Below are positions 46,879 through 57,299 of a DNA stretch of 64,000 nucleotides, one piece after another; position 1 is the first letter of the stretch, and the number at the start of each line of letters is the position of its first letter. A program made the translations under genes and the position numbers. Below the pieces are notes generated by a model. The model made no database searches. It worked only from the letters and a program-made list of their open reading frames with translations, and was not told the origin of the DNA. The stretch is from Spodoptera frugiperda. Taxonomy: Eukaryota; Arthropoda; Insecta; Lepidoptera; Noctuidae. The stretch spans positions 6,109,649 through 6,173,648 of the forward strand of contig NC_064237.1 in assembly GCF_023101765.2 (NCBI RefSeq). Direction: 5' to 3'.

Positions 46879-47642
46879 CTATACATAGAATATTCGTAAA
46901 GCAATAATACACAAACCTATGACGACTGGTCCGAACAATAGTAACACACAGCCTAATAGGAATCGTATTATTGCATTATGTGCCTCCTCCTTTTGGTATA
47001 GTTCTAAACCTCGAAGCATGCAAACCAAACCTGCAATATTAAGAAATGTACACTAATACACTAATATTTATAAAGCTGAAAAGTTTGTCTGTTTGAACGT
47101 GCATATCTCCGGAACTACTGGTCCAATTTGAAAACTTCTTTTTGTGTTGGGTAGACCATTTATCGAGGAAGGTTTTAAGCTCTAAAACATGACGCTACAA
47201 TCAATAGGAGCCGAGCAGAGAGGGTGAAACTGCGCAGAAGTTACTGGTGTAATATTGCTAGTGTGCAGTTCGATAGGGTGTTATTAGAATTGCAACATAA
47301 TATTAAACTCACCAGATGTAAGCATACAAAATCCGAGCAAGAAAGCTGTCGCTAACAGTATGCTAGAAAGAAAAATACATAAATGATATCCATAATTATT
47401 TTTAAATTGTAATCTAATATATAAAAATAAGTCGCGTTTTCCTTCCTGACGCTATAACTCCAGATCGCACAAACCGATTTCCACGGTTTTGCATTTGTTG
47501 GAAAGGTATCGGGTTCCGTGAGGTTTATAGCTAAAAAAAAATTAGGAAAAAAGACATGGTGGCGAAACGGAGTTCGCCAGGTTTGCTAGTTTAATATATG
47601 AAAACCTTACTTTTCTGGAGAACAATTCTGTACACTAGCCAT
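46879..47642 (-). CDS. Three-exon gene for a 77-residue two-pass membrane protein (family unknown)
   Basis: Exons are 47611-47642 (32 nt, ATG), 47313-47362 (50 nt) and 46879-47030 (152 nt, TAG). They sum to 234 nt, exactly 78 codons. Introns are 47363-47610 (GTAAGG...CTAG) and 47031-47312 (GTGAGT...TTGCAG), splitting codons after positions 2 and 1, and the frame holds across both. An in-frame TAA lies 15 nt upstream of the ATG, which fixes the start. The protein starts MASVQNCSPEN. Residues about 12-33 form a hydrophobic segment, 34-46 a charged loop (RGLELYQKEEAHN), and 47-73 a second hydrophobic segment with a GP pair near its middle; it ends FYV. There is no cleavable signal peptide, so an integral membrane protein is inferred. 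AATAAA lies 21 nt after the stop (46853-46858). I recognise no family. Both introns hold Helitron sequence. The exact phase match over three exons is the main support; transcription is untested. Confidence 0.8.
47051..47252 (+). mobile_element. Diverged Helitron of the 43.35-kb type filling intron 2
   Basis: This matches the reverse complement of 43351-43552: AAAGCTGAAAAGTTTG, then a stretch asking for an 'aactactggtccaatttg' context, and near the end GGGTGAAACTGCGC. Both termini have decayed (no clean TC or CTAG). It occupies most of the 282-base intron 2. Confidence 0.65.
47413..47589 (+). mobile_element. Complete 177-bp non-autonomous Helitron inside intron 1 of the 77-residue gene
   Basis: The 5' end is TC (TCTAATATATAAAAATAAG). 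The 3' end is CTAG, preceded by a hairpin with stem GGCGAA/TTCGCC (47561-47566 with 47573-47578). It sits between A (47412) and T (47590), the Helitron target. It fills 177 of the 248 bases of intron 1, and its 3' end is 21 nt from the splice donor, which it leaves intact. It lies antisense to the gene. Confidence 0.85.
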
Positions 47643-47654
47643 AAAATGGCTTGA

Positions 47655-48639
47655 CTGTTAAATTATTCACAAAACGGTCTTCTAATATAGTCTAGCTGGA
47701 TTTACCTAAATCTAACTATTTTTATTCGATACAAATTACCTAAAAACCTAAAAAAGGTTTCTTGCTAGGTAAAAAAAATCTCATTGGAAATTCTTTGATC
47801 GTACATTGAAGATAGTCACTTCTAAAGTTTATACATTCAGCGTAACAGTAATAACATATCGAATTATTCTCAAAGTAGGTACACCGTGTTTATTTTTCTG
47901 ATCAAATTCCATATTGCCTTAGCATATTATACTCTTTATTTTAAGCTTAAGGTTCAAATTATGTTTGGAATTTAAAACAGATAGTTGTTGATGTCTAATC
48001 GATTTGTAAAATCCATCGATTTAAAATAGTTACATCGATAGCATAAAAGACTAGATACAGCACAACGATATCCGATTATAATACTGACACCATTGTCACA
48101 CCACAGTCAAGCAGTTCCAAAATCCAATAACCTATAAGTGAACATGAGACGCACTAGTTTTAAGATAGAACTACTTTCCACGCGATTGGCTGTCGTATGT
48201 CTTAAGATGAGGAGCAGGCAATTAATTGTATGTAAGACTACAATATAGTTTTATTCGTATCAAGATTGTTAATTATCTAATGGCTTGTTATTCTATTAAG
48301 TTTAGGGAAAAGTGTTGTTCATCAAAAAGATGTTCGCAATAAACTGTCCATTAACAAAACAAAAATAATAGCTACCTAAATCTCATTATTCCGTCAGTTT
48401 GTTGAACAAATAAAATGAGCACTTTTTATTAAAAAAAATATATCGTGAGAATAATACAAAATGTATAAAATAAAGTGACGTAATCCAAAAGTCAAGTAGA
48501 AGTTGACTGAACTGTCACAGATAAAATATAAATCCAATAAGGTAGGCAGCAAAAAGTTTTTCTAAGAAGTATAATTTTCCTGGATGAATATTTTATTATT
48601 TGTTCTAGGAACCTGTTCTGCCTAAAAAGACAGGTTGTG
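47655..48639. other. Upstream side of the 77-residue gene; no exon identified
   Basis: AT-rich DNA 5' of the ATG. TTTAACAG ending at 47655 could be a splice acceptor for an untranslated first exon further up. No promoter motif was recognised. Confidence 0.4.
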
Positions 48640-48950
48640 AGTTACATGCCCAAATTTTCTAGAAGATACTACTTCTTTTTCTTCTTTACCCTTTTCTAGC
48701 ACTAGGGTGTAGACCTCCTTCAGTTTCTGCCATCTCTTTTGGTATTGCGCAGTTTCCATCCATTTTGTGTCAGCTGTTCGTTTGATATCATCATACATAC
48801 GCATCTAGAGTCTTCCTTGTGGGCGTTTTTTGCCCTATGGTCTCCAGTCTATCACAGCTTTGCACCACAAGCCCCGTTTTGCGTGCAACGTGTCCTGCCT
48901 TCTCCCACTTAAGTTTCGCAGTATGCTAAAACTAAAGACGGGTTTAGAGG
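48640..48950 (-). pseudogene. RTE/BovB-like LINE fragment, frameshifted
   Basis: Read leftward: AKLKWEKAGHVARKTG, then in another frame WCKAVIDWRP, GKKRPQGRL, and RMYDDIKRTADTKWMETAQY with KRWQKLKEVYTL. This is the order at the C-terminus of RTE-like LINEs. One frameshift and two stops are visible. It is a different family from the fragment at 50.2 kb. Confidence 0.55.
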
Positions 48951-49307
48951 TGTACTTATCAATACCTACTTTAACATAATATCAAGCATAATTTATCACT
49001 TTTTAATACGTAGGTAACATTACATGTACAGTATCTCAAGTTAATCATCTCATTCTTAAACATTGTTTGATGAAAAATAATACAATTAAGTCTATTCATG
49101 TAAAGTAATTTGGTTTCACCTTCAAGAGTATAAATTACATATTTCTTAAACATATGAATATGAATAAATGCCAGAGTTATTAACATTTATTTTATACTAA
49201 TAAAAATATGAACCTTTAACTGAATACTTCTTAAAAAAATGTCTAGAATTATTACAGATTCTAGATGTCTCAACTGTACAAGCTAACTTAATATCTGCAG
49301 TATTTTT

Positions 49308-49458
49308 TTTGAGGCAAATCATCCAATGTCTGGCTTGGGCGCGAGCGTGTCAGACTCTTACTGACTAAAGACCACCCCGTTCTTACTCCTGATTTTCGAG
49401 CCAGAACCGAGGTTACCGGGGGTTACCAGCTAGGCAGTCCGCAGCTCCGGGTCAGCAT
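49308..49458 (-). mobile_element. SINE-C copy, worn
   Basis: Reversed copy: TTTTTTTTGAGGCAAATC, GAGCGTGTCAGACTCTTAC, AGACCACCCCGTTC, and end AGTCCGCAGCTCCGGG. No clear duplication. Confidence 0.7.
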
Positions 49459-49650
49459 CAGCCCTAAATACTTTCCCATCTGTGGTGGTCTGATGGCTCT
49501 TTAAGGCGCGCGCCCCACCTCCTGTAGGTGATACACTAGCGCAGAGGCTAAATAGACGACTGCTACATAAAATTTCGCGGGCTCAATATCCGGACTACAT
49601 ACTACTAAGTGCGATTCACAAATAGTTCTGTTGTTTTGGATCTTTTTTAG

Positions 49651-49735
49651 GAACGTTGTTTCACACTAAGATTTTCTCCTGTGTCGTGGTACATACACAT
49701 CACACCCAGACTTGGAACAAAAATGTGTTGAACTG
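49651..49735 (-). mobile_element. SINE-A 3' fragment
   Basis: GAACGTTGTTTCACACTAAG, TTTTCTCCTGTGTCGTGG and CATCACACCCAGACTTGG are the SINE-A tail and body reversed, head absent. Confidence 0.6.
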
Positions 49736-50144
49736 TGTGATGTGTAAGTGTTTTAAATACACTCACATACACAAGAGTTCACAGTTCTTAAAATAAAGAT
49801 TGCTTTCATCTAAAAATACACTATAAACCTGACATTTTTCTCTAAAACTTGGTTCTTACTGTTATTACATGTCTTAGTTCCAAACTCCTTATTTGTTTTA
49901 GACTAGTTCCAGAATCAGTTCTCGTGTTTGTTTTGTGTCCTCCATGTAAGTCCGTGACGTCACTGTGTGCTTACTTAGGAATTGATTGAATTGATAGCTT
50001 CATTGTTTTGTGTGGTCGTAAGTTTGACTGCTGAGCAAATGATTTTGGTTCCCGAATTTAGTGTTGGAATATTCGACTTTTTAAATTCGGATACACATTC
50101 TGGAGTTAAATGTCCAATGTTCGTCATAAGGATGCCTCATAATC

Positions 50145-50470
50145 ATCATTATATCAGCCATAGGACGTCCACTGCTGAACATAGGCCTCCCCCAATGACT
50201 TCCAAATAGGTCGATTGGAAGCGACCTGCATCCAGCGGTTCCCTGTGACCTTAATCAGGTTGTCTGTCCACCTTGTACGTACGAGTACGTCTTACGCTAT
50301 GCTTGCAGGTATGTGGCCTCCACTCGATAACCTTACTGCCCCAGTGGCCATCAGTTCTCCGCGCTATGTGCCCTGCCCACTGCTACTTAAGCTTGCTAAT
50401 TTGCTGGGCTATATTGGTGACTTTTGTTCGTTTGCGGATAAGGATGCCTCCTGCTTTAAAATTAATTGAT
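50145..50470 (-). pseudogene. RTE-type LINE, C-terminal coding end and 3' edge
   Basis: Read leftward the translation contains EWRPHTCKHSVRRTRTRWTD, then NRWMQVASNR and GEAYVQQWTSYG before a stop, the usual end of RTE-clade reverse transcriptases. Homology can be followed back to about 50470 with damaged frames. The RT catalytic core is absent. The plus-strand frames at 49982-50497 are by-products. Confidence 0.7.
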
Positions 50471-50919
50471 ACGACTTCTTCATTGGTTCGAGTGTAACTA
50501 TAAATATTGCAATATATAAATTTCCCATTTATTTATACCACAAAATGTAAATGAATATAAATGGGAAATATTTTGTATTACATTTAATATAAGGTGTGAT
50601 ACAGTTTACAGTGGGTGTTACTGTTACCTTCAGTTATGAATACTATTTCGGAGATAAAATGGTCCTGTAAATTTAATTTTAGCACTATATTGTTACGAAT
50701 TAAGCGAAAGATTTGGTTGGTGTCATGACTTTTAAGGTAAGCGTCCACAGGCCCGCATCGTACGCATCGTACACATTCCGTATGACGTCATCGGTACGCA
50801 TCGCATGTAGGCATTTTTAATGATGCGGTCCGTACGATGCGGATCAGTGGACGCGGTTGTATGAGTTTCTATACAAGACAAACTAAAATCCGTTGCGTGC
50901 GATGCGTACAATGCTGGCC

Positions 50920-51760
50920 TTTTTTTTTTGTTGACGGGGGGAAACCTTCAAAAGGCGCCTAGTTTTCTGGGGATAAAAGACTAGGGAGTGTGGGATTTTT
51001 ACCTCACTAAAACCACCCCGGTGGCCACCCTCAGCACCTGTAAGGGGCACCGGGTCCTCTAGTAGACCTGCTCCGGAGCCCCCACGATGCAACGCCTATT
51101 ACGGCACATCCCTAAGGAGACGCGTATCTCCCATTAGCCTCACTGTGCGAATTACACGGCAGCACGTGACCACTGTGCCGCCGTCTTCCCTGGGGTCACT
51201 GGGTGAGCGCCTAGAGTCCCCTCTCTATGCGCCCGGCCCCAAAGGACCGCTTGTAGATGATGCAAGCGGTATTTCGGCGTATTAGGCGTCAAGGCGGTTG
51301 CCTCCTCGACGCCTTCTACGAGCAGGATCTGCCCTCTCCCGATCCCGCTCAGCAGCCTCTTTTTGTGACATTACTGTCTCACAAAATGAGACCACTTCCC
51401 TCCAGTTTTCTGTATCTGCCAGCATAGCCTCTACTACTGCTGGCAGAGACAGGTCTCGCCCGATCTTGGTAACCAGGACCCGCCGCTCCGAGACCCACGC
51501 TGGGCACTCTTCGAGCGTGTGCTGTGCGAAGTCCAGGTTACCTCCGCAGTGGTGGCAATTTGCCGTGGCCTCTCGCCCTATCCTGTTCAGGTACTCACCG
51601 AAGCAACCATGCCCGGTCAGTACCTGAGTGAGTCTAAAGGAGACGCGCTCCTCTCTTTTCAGCCAGGCTTCGAAGTGCGGCAAGATGGCTTCGACAACGC
51701 GCTTGCGTGAGATCTCAGGCTGTTGTAGCCGCTCACGCCACCGCTCGAGCGCGTGTCGTC
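50920..51760 (-). mobile_element. 5'-truncated R1-clade LINE, copy 2
   Basis: This is an 841-bp element read leftward, with a poly(A) tail at 50920-50929. It is flanked by a perfect 18-bp target duplication ATGCGTACAATGCTGGCC (50902-50919 and 51761-51778), the mark of target-primed reverse transcription. It is nearly identical to 32194-33071, with a few substitutions and a small deletion after the GCGCCCG near 51234. It sits inside a long-inverted-repeat element. Confidence 0.9.
51282..51760 (-). pseudogene. R1-clade LINE ORF2 C-terminal fragment, copy 2
   Basis: The same C-terminal segment as at 32562-33071, with the same CHHCGG knuckle and arginine-rich end. In the 133 residues from the conserved LPHFEAW onward the one difference I see is S to F (LDSAQH to LDFAQH). 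The frame is open from the truncation at 51760 to the stop at 51282. High identity and the perfect duplication point to recent insertion, so the source LINE was active recently. Confidence 0.75.
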
Positions 51761-52103
51761 ATGCGTACAATGCTGGCCTGTGGACGCTTACCTTAAAAGT
51801 CATGACACCAACCAAACCCTTCTCTATCGTTACAATATAGTACTAAGATTAAATTTACAGGACCATTTGAAGCTAATCGGTTTGTCTGTCTGAATATCTC
51901 ACGTCACAGGAACACTGTCTAATGGATGAATGCTTTGAGCCGACAATGAAGCGTTATTATCGATTCATACGCCTGTTTAGTAAATGAATTCATTAGGGTA
52001 ACAAGCTTAGTTCAATAGGTACTTATTGTTAGGTCATGATGGGTAAGTGTTCTAGGTTTTGTCTAGGTACTGATTTATTTGGTACATCGGTATTGTTTAT
52101 ACA

Positions 52104-53562
52104 TCTATACATATAATAAAATCGTAGAAAAGTGCTGTCTGTACATTGAAAATAAAAATAAAAAAAATAGCAGGGGTTATTGTTATGTCGATGTCGAACC
52201 CAAAAATGTAATTAACTTTTTTTTTGTCTGTTTGTCTGTTTGTCTGTTTGTCTGTTTGTCTGTTCGTCTGTGCGCGCTAATCTCAGAAACGGCTGATCCG
52301 AGTTGGATGCGGTTTTCACGAATATATTGTGGGATGCTTAAATTTACATTTAGTGTTTGTTTCATGTCAATCGGTTCATAAATAAAAAAGTTATGTCAAA
52401 TTAAAGAATCACGTCGAACATTCTATGCTTATACCATTAATCTCCGCAACTATTTGACGGATTTGGTTGAAATTTGGTACAGATATAGTTTAGAACCTTA
52501 GAAAGGACATAGATATATTTTTATTTCAAAAATCAAAAAATAAAAATAAGAAATAAATTATTTATAAATAATTCTATGTCGATCGTTACACGACTTCGGT
52601 TCATGTTATTGTTTTAATTTATCGAAAAAAAGTAAATAAATAGTAAAAAGGTATGAAAAAAATAATATCAATATAATAAAACATTTAGTACAAAGAAAAT
52701 GCTCTAACGGAGTATAGATAATTCTATGTCGATCGTTACACGACTTCGGTTCATGTTATTGTTTTAATTCATCGAAAAAAAGTAAATAAATAGTAAAAAG
52801 GTATGAAAAAAATAATATCAATATAATTAAACTTTTAGTACAAAGAAAATGCCCGAACGGAGTATAAATAAATAATCCAAGTTGTCTTTATCCTCGATAG
52901 ATGGCGTTGGGATCGAAATAGATCGCGCTATGGTTTCGTTACATTCATTTGGTTGGGTATCGGCCGAGCGCTTCGGTACTATCGTAGAAAAAGTGTATTA
53001 TCAGTCGTATGATTATTTGTCTGTAGTGGTCCTGCTGTTTCGTATATTCTAAATTGGTTTCGTTGTATTTGTCAATTAATAAGTTTATTTGTTGGGTTTT
53101 CCTGGTTTTTTGGTTAAACTATTTAACGTAGGTTTAGTTTGATATCGATTATTAGTAGTTACTGTAGTTAGTTTTTTTAATAAAATTGTAAGTCTAATTT
53201 TTTTTTAATTAGATTAGATTTAAGTCGTTTCTTTTAAATTATTTAGTTTAAGCTTGGTTATTATAGCATAGAGGATAGGTTGTAATATAGTTTTTTTTTT
53301 ATTGTTATAAATTCGTAATTCGTAGCTTAGTTTTAAGTTAGTTTAAGTCCGTTTTTAAACTATTTTTTCAATGCCCTAAGTGAGTATACATCTATTAAAT
53401 TCAAACGCAGAGCTCATTATGTTGATTTTTGAAGAGTTCCCTGGAATATCTTCCACATCTCATTTTTGAAGAGATCCCGCGAGATCGGGAACTATGTGGT
53501 TAAAACCAAAAATTTGCCGGAAGTCACTATTCCACGCGAACGAAGTCGCGGGCAAAAGCTAG
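52104..53562 (+). mobile_element. 1459-bp non-autonomous Helitron, plus copy
   Basis: It starts TCTATACATATAATAAAATC after A (52103) and ends GGGCAAAAGCTAG before T (53563). The 3' hairpin is CGCGA-ACGAAG-TCGCG. Inside are a GTTTGTCT simple repeat (about 52225-52265) and a direct duplication of 150 bp (52572-52721 and 52722-52871). There is no meaningful open frame. It is nearly identical to the inverted copy at 16546-18016. Confidence 0.9.
52572..52871 (+). repeat. 150-bp direct duplication inside the large Helitron
   Basis: Two units begin TTCTATGTCGATCGTTACAC at 52572 and 52722. They run through CGACTTCGGTTCATG and end in GGAGTATAAATA-type sequence. The inverted copy near 17250-17540 shows the same pair with small length differences. 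Confidence 0.8.
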
Positions 53563-54177
53563 TAGATAAGAAAAAGGAAAAGAAATTAAAGAATGATCTT
53601 TTGGCCTAACTAAATAATGTTAAGCCTGTATAAAGCTTAGAATTATGCTTAAAGTTGAATATAGTTATGGGACTTTTGATCTTCATCAACCTTATAGAAA
53701 CACAATGTTCATTATTGCTAAATTTTACATTCACACAACATAGTTAGACAAGGAAACATATATTTTACAAAACACAACAGCACATCAAAATACACCAAAC
53801 CGTCCAATTCTCTCAAGGCATTTTCATCCTTATCACTTTGTAATAAAGTAGAAAATCCTCTACACAAATCTCTCTGTTTCGGATATTTTGAAGTGCTGTC
53901 TGTAAATAAACCACGTATCCTATAGTCCTAATGAGCTAGTTACGTCACTGTAGGAACATTTACCCTGTTCGTTACTACATTTGGTTAGTTCTCCTACTAA
54001 TGTACGGAGAAACAGGAAAACGTAGTAATTGCTTAGAAATACTTGTGAGTTCTACTAAGAAGCGAGAGTTTGATGATTTCTTTGTAAGTGTTTTGGAAAA
54101 AAGGATTAGATGGATCGTGTGTAATAGGCGTTAAAGTTCAATTTTCTTTAGTTATGTTTCTGTAATTTTAGTAGTTA

Positions 54178-54458
54178 CTTGCTGTTGTCCGTGACTTTGT
54201 TCACGTAGAATAATGATTTGTGATAGCATTTGGGTTAATGATTTTTTTTTTAATTTTTTTTAATAAGGGTAACCTATGTTACTCCTTAGTGCATCAGCTA
54301 CCTGTCAATAAAAGTCCCGTCAAAATCGGTCCAGCTATTTCAGAGATTAGCCGAAACAAACAGACAGACAAAAATTGAAAATAATATTATTTTGGTGTAT
54401 GTATCGTATGTATATGCATGTAGTATGCATGCGCTCTAATTTTATTTATTAGTCTAGA
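54178..54458 (-). mobile_element. Helitron related to the 10.9-kb copy
   Basis: It begins TCTAGACTAATAAATAAAA at 54458 (next to A) and runs leftward through CAGACAGACAAAAATTG. Its 3' end has decayed (CAAG rather than CTAG near 54178), with the hairpin remnant GTGAACAAAGTCAC just inside. Confidence 0.7.
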
Positions 54459-54671
54459 TGGTTATTGTGCTGATGCTCTAGGCTTAGATTGAACGCAAAT
54501 TATGAACACCATGTGTAATATAGTTTAAAACTAACAAAAATATGGTCTGCTGTTTCCAGCATTCACAGTTTTTACGATTTTCAAAGCCAACAAATATCTG
54601 AAAATATTTGTTTATTTACAGAAACGGTTTAAACCGATTAAAAATAAAAGGAGAAGTAAATAAAGTATACC

Positions 54672-54842
54672 TTTTTTTAAACGTGGCCCCACACTAGGAT
54701 TTTCTCATGTATCGTGGGTGCATTTACAATTATACAAGTTCATATTCACATGACACCCAGACCCGAAACAACTAATCATGGATCACACAGAGAGTTGCTC
54801 CGCTACCGGTCGTCCAGTCCACCGCGCTAACCGTGAAGTCAG
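54672..54842 (-). mobile_element. SINE-A with deleted B box
   Basis: Reversed copy: GTGGCCCCACACTAGGATTTT, ATGACACCCAGACCCGAAAC, GAGAGTTGCTCCG, then CCACCGCGCTAACCGTGAAG. The stretch carrying the B box is missing. Confidence 0.7.
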
Positions 54843-55227
54843 TCAAATACAAGAACAATTTAAAAAAATCCAATCTATAAGAATTAAAGTACAACGTTCG
54901 GTACATAAGAAAGTTTTCCAATCATTCAATGGACCGGTAGTGGCCATTGTATTGGACTTCCCGGCCAATCCGTGATCCCCTTCACATGGCCGAAGAAACT
55001 TATTTTGACACTTTTTGTGGAGTAAAATTTCCACAAGTTTTGTAACAAACTTTGTCTGTGTAATTTTATTGATTTCCTTTTTAACTTGTAACTTAGAGAG
55101 AAAGTATTTTGTGTATTATTTAGTAATTGATTGCAATTCTTGATAAAATTGACAAAATTCTGGAAATTATTACTTATTTTTAGCTCAAGACAATAACACT
55201 ATCTGGTGCTACGCATAACCTAACGGG

Positions 55228-55338
55228 CTACTAGGGCTCCGGCTAGAAGCAGGAATAGGAATCGGGTGGTTTTAAGTCAGTAAGCGTCTGACACTCTCTT
55301 GCTTCCACCAAGGCGATGCGATATTTACTCTTCAAAAA
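55228..55338 (+). mobile_element. SINE-C copy, worn
   Basis: CTAACGGGCTACTAGGGCTCC, GAATCGGGTGGTTTTAAGTC and AGTAAGCGTCTGACACTC, then a short A-rich end. No clear duplication. Confidence 0.65.
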
Positions 55339-55574
55339 ATAGGCAACATAACGCTACGCGTCGTATCTACGCTGCTACGAGTACGCTCTGCTACGGCGTA
55401 GCAATATCTCACGATTTGTATAAGACTGTATTACTCAAAATTTTTTAGGCCTCTAGTTCAATGATTGCTCGCACGTATTGATAAATAAAGATTTACAGAA
55501 CTTCTGTACTTTTTCACATAGATTGATGAAAAATTTTTTAAGCTTCTATATCAAACCCTATATAACGATTCGAA

Positions 55575-55700
55575 CGGGGTTTCACTCACTCTGTTCGAAT
55601 TCTGTTGATCCTAGCGTGATGTTTTATAGCCTATACCTTCCTCGATAAATGGATCATCCAATATTTCAAAAACACTTCAAATCGAACCAACAGCTTTTAC
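55575..55700 (-). mobile_element. Helitron fragment (43.35-kb type)
   Basis: GGGGTTTCACTCACTC, CTAGCGTGATGTTTTATAGC and CCTTCCTCGATAAATGG match 43351-43552. The CTAG terminus is lost. Confidence 0.6.
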
Positions 55701-56105
55701 AACTTTCTCCAAACTTATACGCAATAGTTACAAGCAAAATTTAAAGTTTCGCCAATCACTGAATACACAAACATGCATGGTAATTATGCCATGATCCCTT
55801 AGTTGTTCGCTTTAGTGATTTATGGGGCGTCCCATGTTCACTAAAGGTTCTACGTGTCAAACATGGGACTAACAGGTTGGTTTTGCAAACACAAGATAGA
55901 TCTCTTGTCTCTTATTTGAGTTTCGATGAGAAATTACGTTCGTTCATCACGGTTGTATTTCTTAATGGTGTCGGTTGAAGTGTGTTGGTTATAATAATAC
56001 GTTTAACGCTGAGAGGAACTTTATAAACTTAGTAAGTGTCTAGATTGCGACGGACTGTCAAATTGTGTTTCTTAAATTCAGAATGCCATACATGTTATAC
56101 CATAA

Positions 56106-56300
56106 AGTAACTAAAAACAACGGTTTACTCACGTAAATTAATGGAGAAAAGCTCTACTAGTTTCGAGTCACAGAGGGACTCTTCATCATGAGTAGCGTCG
56201 CAGCTTACTGGGTAGGTTGAAGGCTCAGTAGGCTGCGTGACGTCGCCGTGCGTAAACCATGATTTTTAGTTAATTCAGTATGTCTCACGATAGTTATTTT
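56106..56300. mobile_element. MITE of family G, both ends present
   Basis: GTAACTAAAAACAACGGTTTAC on the left is mirrored by GTAAACCATGATTTTTAGTT on the right. Between them are GGAGAAAAGCTCTACTAG and CACAGAGGGACTCTTCATC. Right-flank TATGTCTCACGATAG recurs with the other copies. Family G shares the ...ACTAGTTTC... plan of family H. Confidence 0.7.
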
Positions 56301-56737
56301 AAAAATATAGTTATACCATAATTAACAAGTTTAGTTTTAATTATCACAGTAATTAAAAAGTAAAGTACGACACTGTAAAACACTGTTGTCTCAAGAATAT
56401 TTAATGTCCAAATAAATTAGATGTAACTAATCTGGATTAGGCACTATAAAACACGGACTCGAGTAAGTTGAGTAAGTGCCTCTTAAGTAATAAAGTTAAG
56501 TACTAGGTTTAATATTATAAACTTTTATTATGAAAACTTTTTACTATCGTCTGAGATACGAGATGTTTATTTTTCAGTACTCGCTTTATCTTGCTAGTTA
56601 CCTGTGTTGTAATGGGCCTGTAATGTAATAGATTAACCTTAAGTAAAAGTTCGTAAACATGACATTTCGTTTTTATTCCCTGAATGAGTAAAGAGAATTA
56701 AAAATATATGTCTTAACTGCTGTACTCATTTAATGGT

Positions 56738-56830
56738 TACTTAACCCAGTCCTTAGAAATTGTTTTCGGAACAAAATCGTTATAAGGAATATTTTAAGTA
56801 ATCATTAAATGTCTCTGAGTACGGTAGGTA
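56738..56830 (+). repeat. Family F repeat
   Basis: GTTACTTAACCCAGTCCTTAG, CGGAACAAAATCGTTATAAGG, TTTTAAGTAATCATTAAATG and CTGAGTACGGTAGG. It is uninterrupted, with the single TTAA that serves as an empty site. Confidence 0.6.
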
Positions 56831-56903
56831 CAGCATACCGATCAATTTGGAAAACCGTAATTACGTTATTTCGTAATCATAAATTGTAATAATTTATAAA
56901 TTA

Positions 56904-57034
56904 CTAGCGTGGCGTAAATGTATTATATCACCCAAGTCAGCTCATACCCTGTCTGTATACCACATCAAAATTCGTTCAGTAGTTTCAGAGTGATTGACGG
57001 ACAAACAAACAAACTTTCACATTTATAATTTATG
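56904..57034 (-). mobile_element. Probable short Helitron
   Basis: ACTAGCGTGGCG lies at the left (CTAG 56904-56907, next to A). TCGTTCAGTAGTTTCAGAG and the (ACAAACAA) stretch near the right are of the kind found near Helitron 5' ends in moths. The 5' TC is not clear. Confidence 0.5.
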
Positions 57035-57299
57035 ATATCAATTCACAAAGTCTTTTAATGTAAAATGATATTCAAAAATCATCGATTCGTTTGATTAACG
57101 TATGCAAGTTCCAAATACAGTGTGACACGGTTTATCGGGACGTTAATTGGAGTAACCACTAGTAACCAATAGTAACCGTGTTTAGCTTTGAACGTTAACA
57201 CAGTGATTCAGTTATCTGTTCCAGTTCATTAACGCATTACTTTTTTAATGAAAGATCACTATAACATTTTATGTGATAACTAAACCGAATTCATTGGAT

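Larger units (their letters stand above)
50657..51868. mobile_element. Long-inverted-repeat DNA element interrupted by the R1-clade LINE
   Basis: The left arm (50657-50768) and the reverse complement of the right arm (51868 back to 51761) match over about 110 bases at roughly 85-90%. Shared blocks include AAATGGTCCTGTAAATTTAA and TTAAGGTAAGCGTCCACAGG. Removing the LINE and one duplication copy leaves about 350 bp of fold-back element with a GATGCG-rich core. I see no clear target duplication. The inner TTAAGGTAAGCG block may be the terminus of a smaller MITE nested in a larger palindrome. Confidence 0.7.

Noticed and set aside
49982..50497. Three overlapping plus-strand frames of 74-84 codons
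   Set aside because: They are antisense or frame shadows of the RTE-type LINE fragment on the minus strand.
50518..50572. AT-rich palindrome (TTTCCCATTTAT / ATAAATGGGAAA) as a small-RNA hairpin
   Set aside because: Composition makes such stems likely by chance and no second copy or other support is visible.
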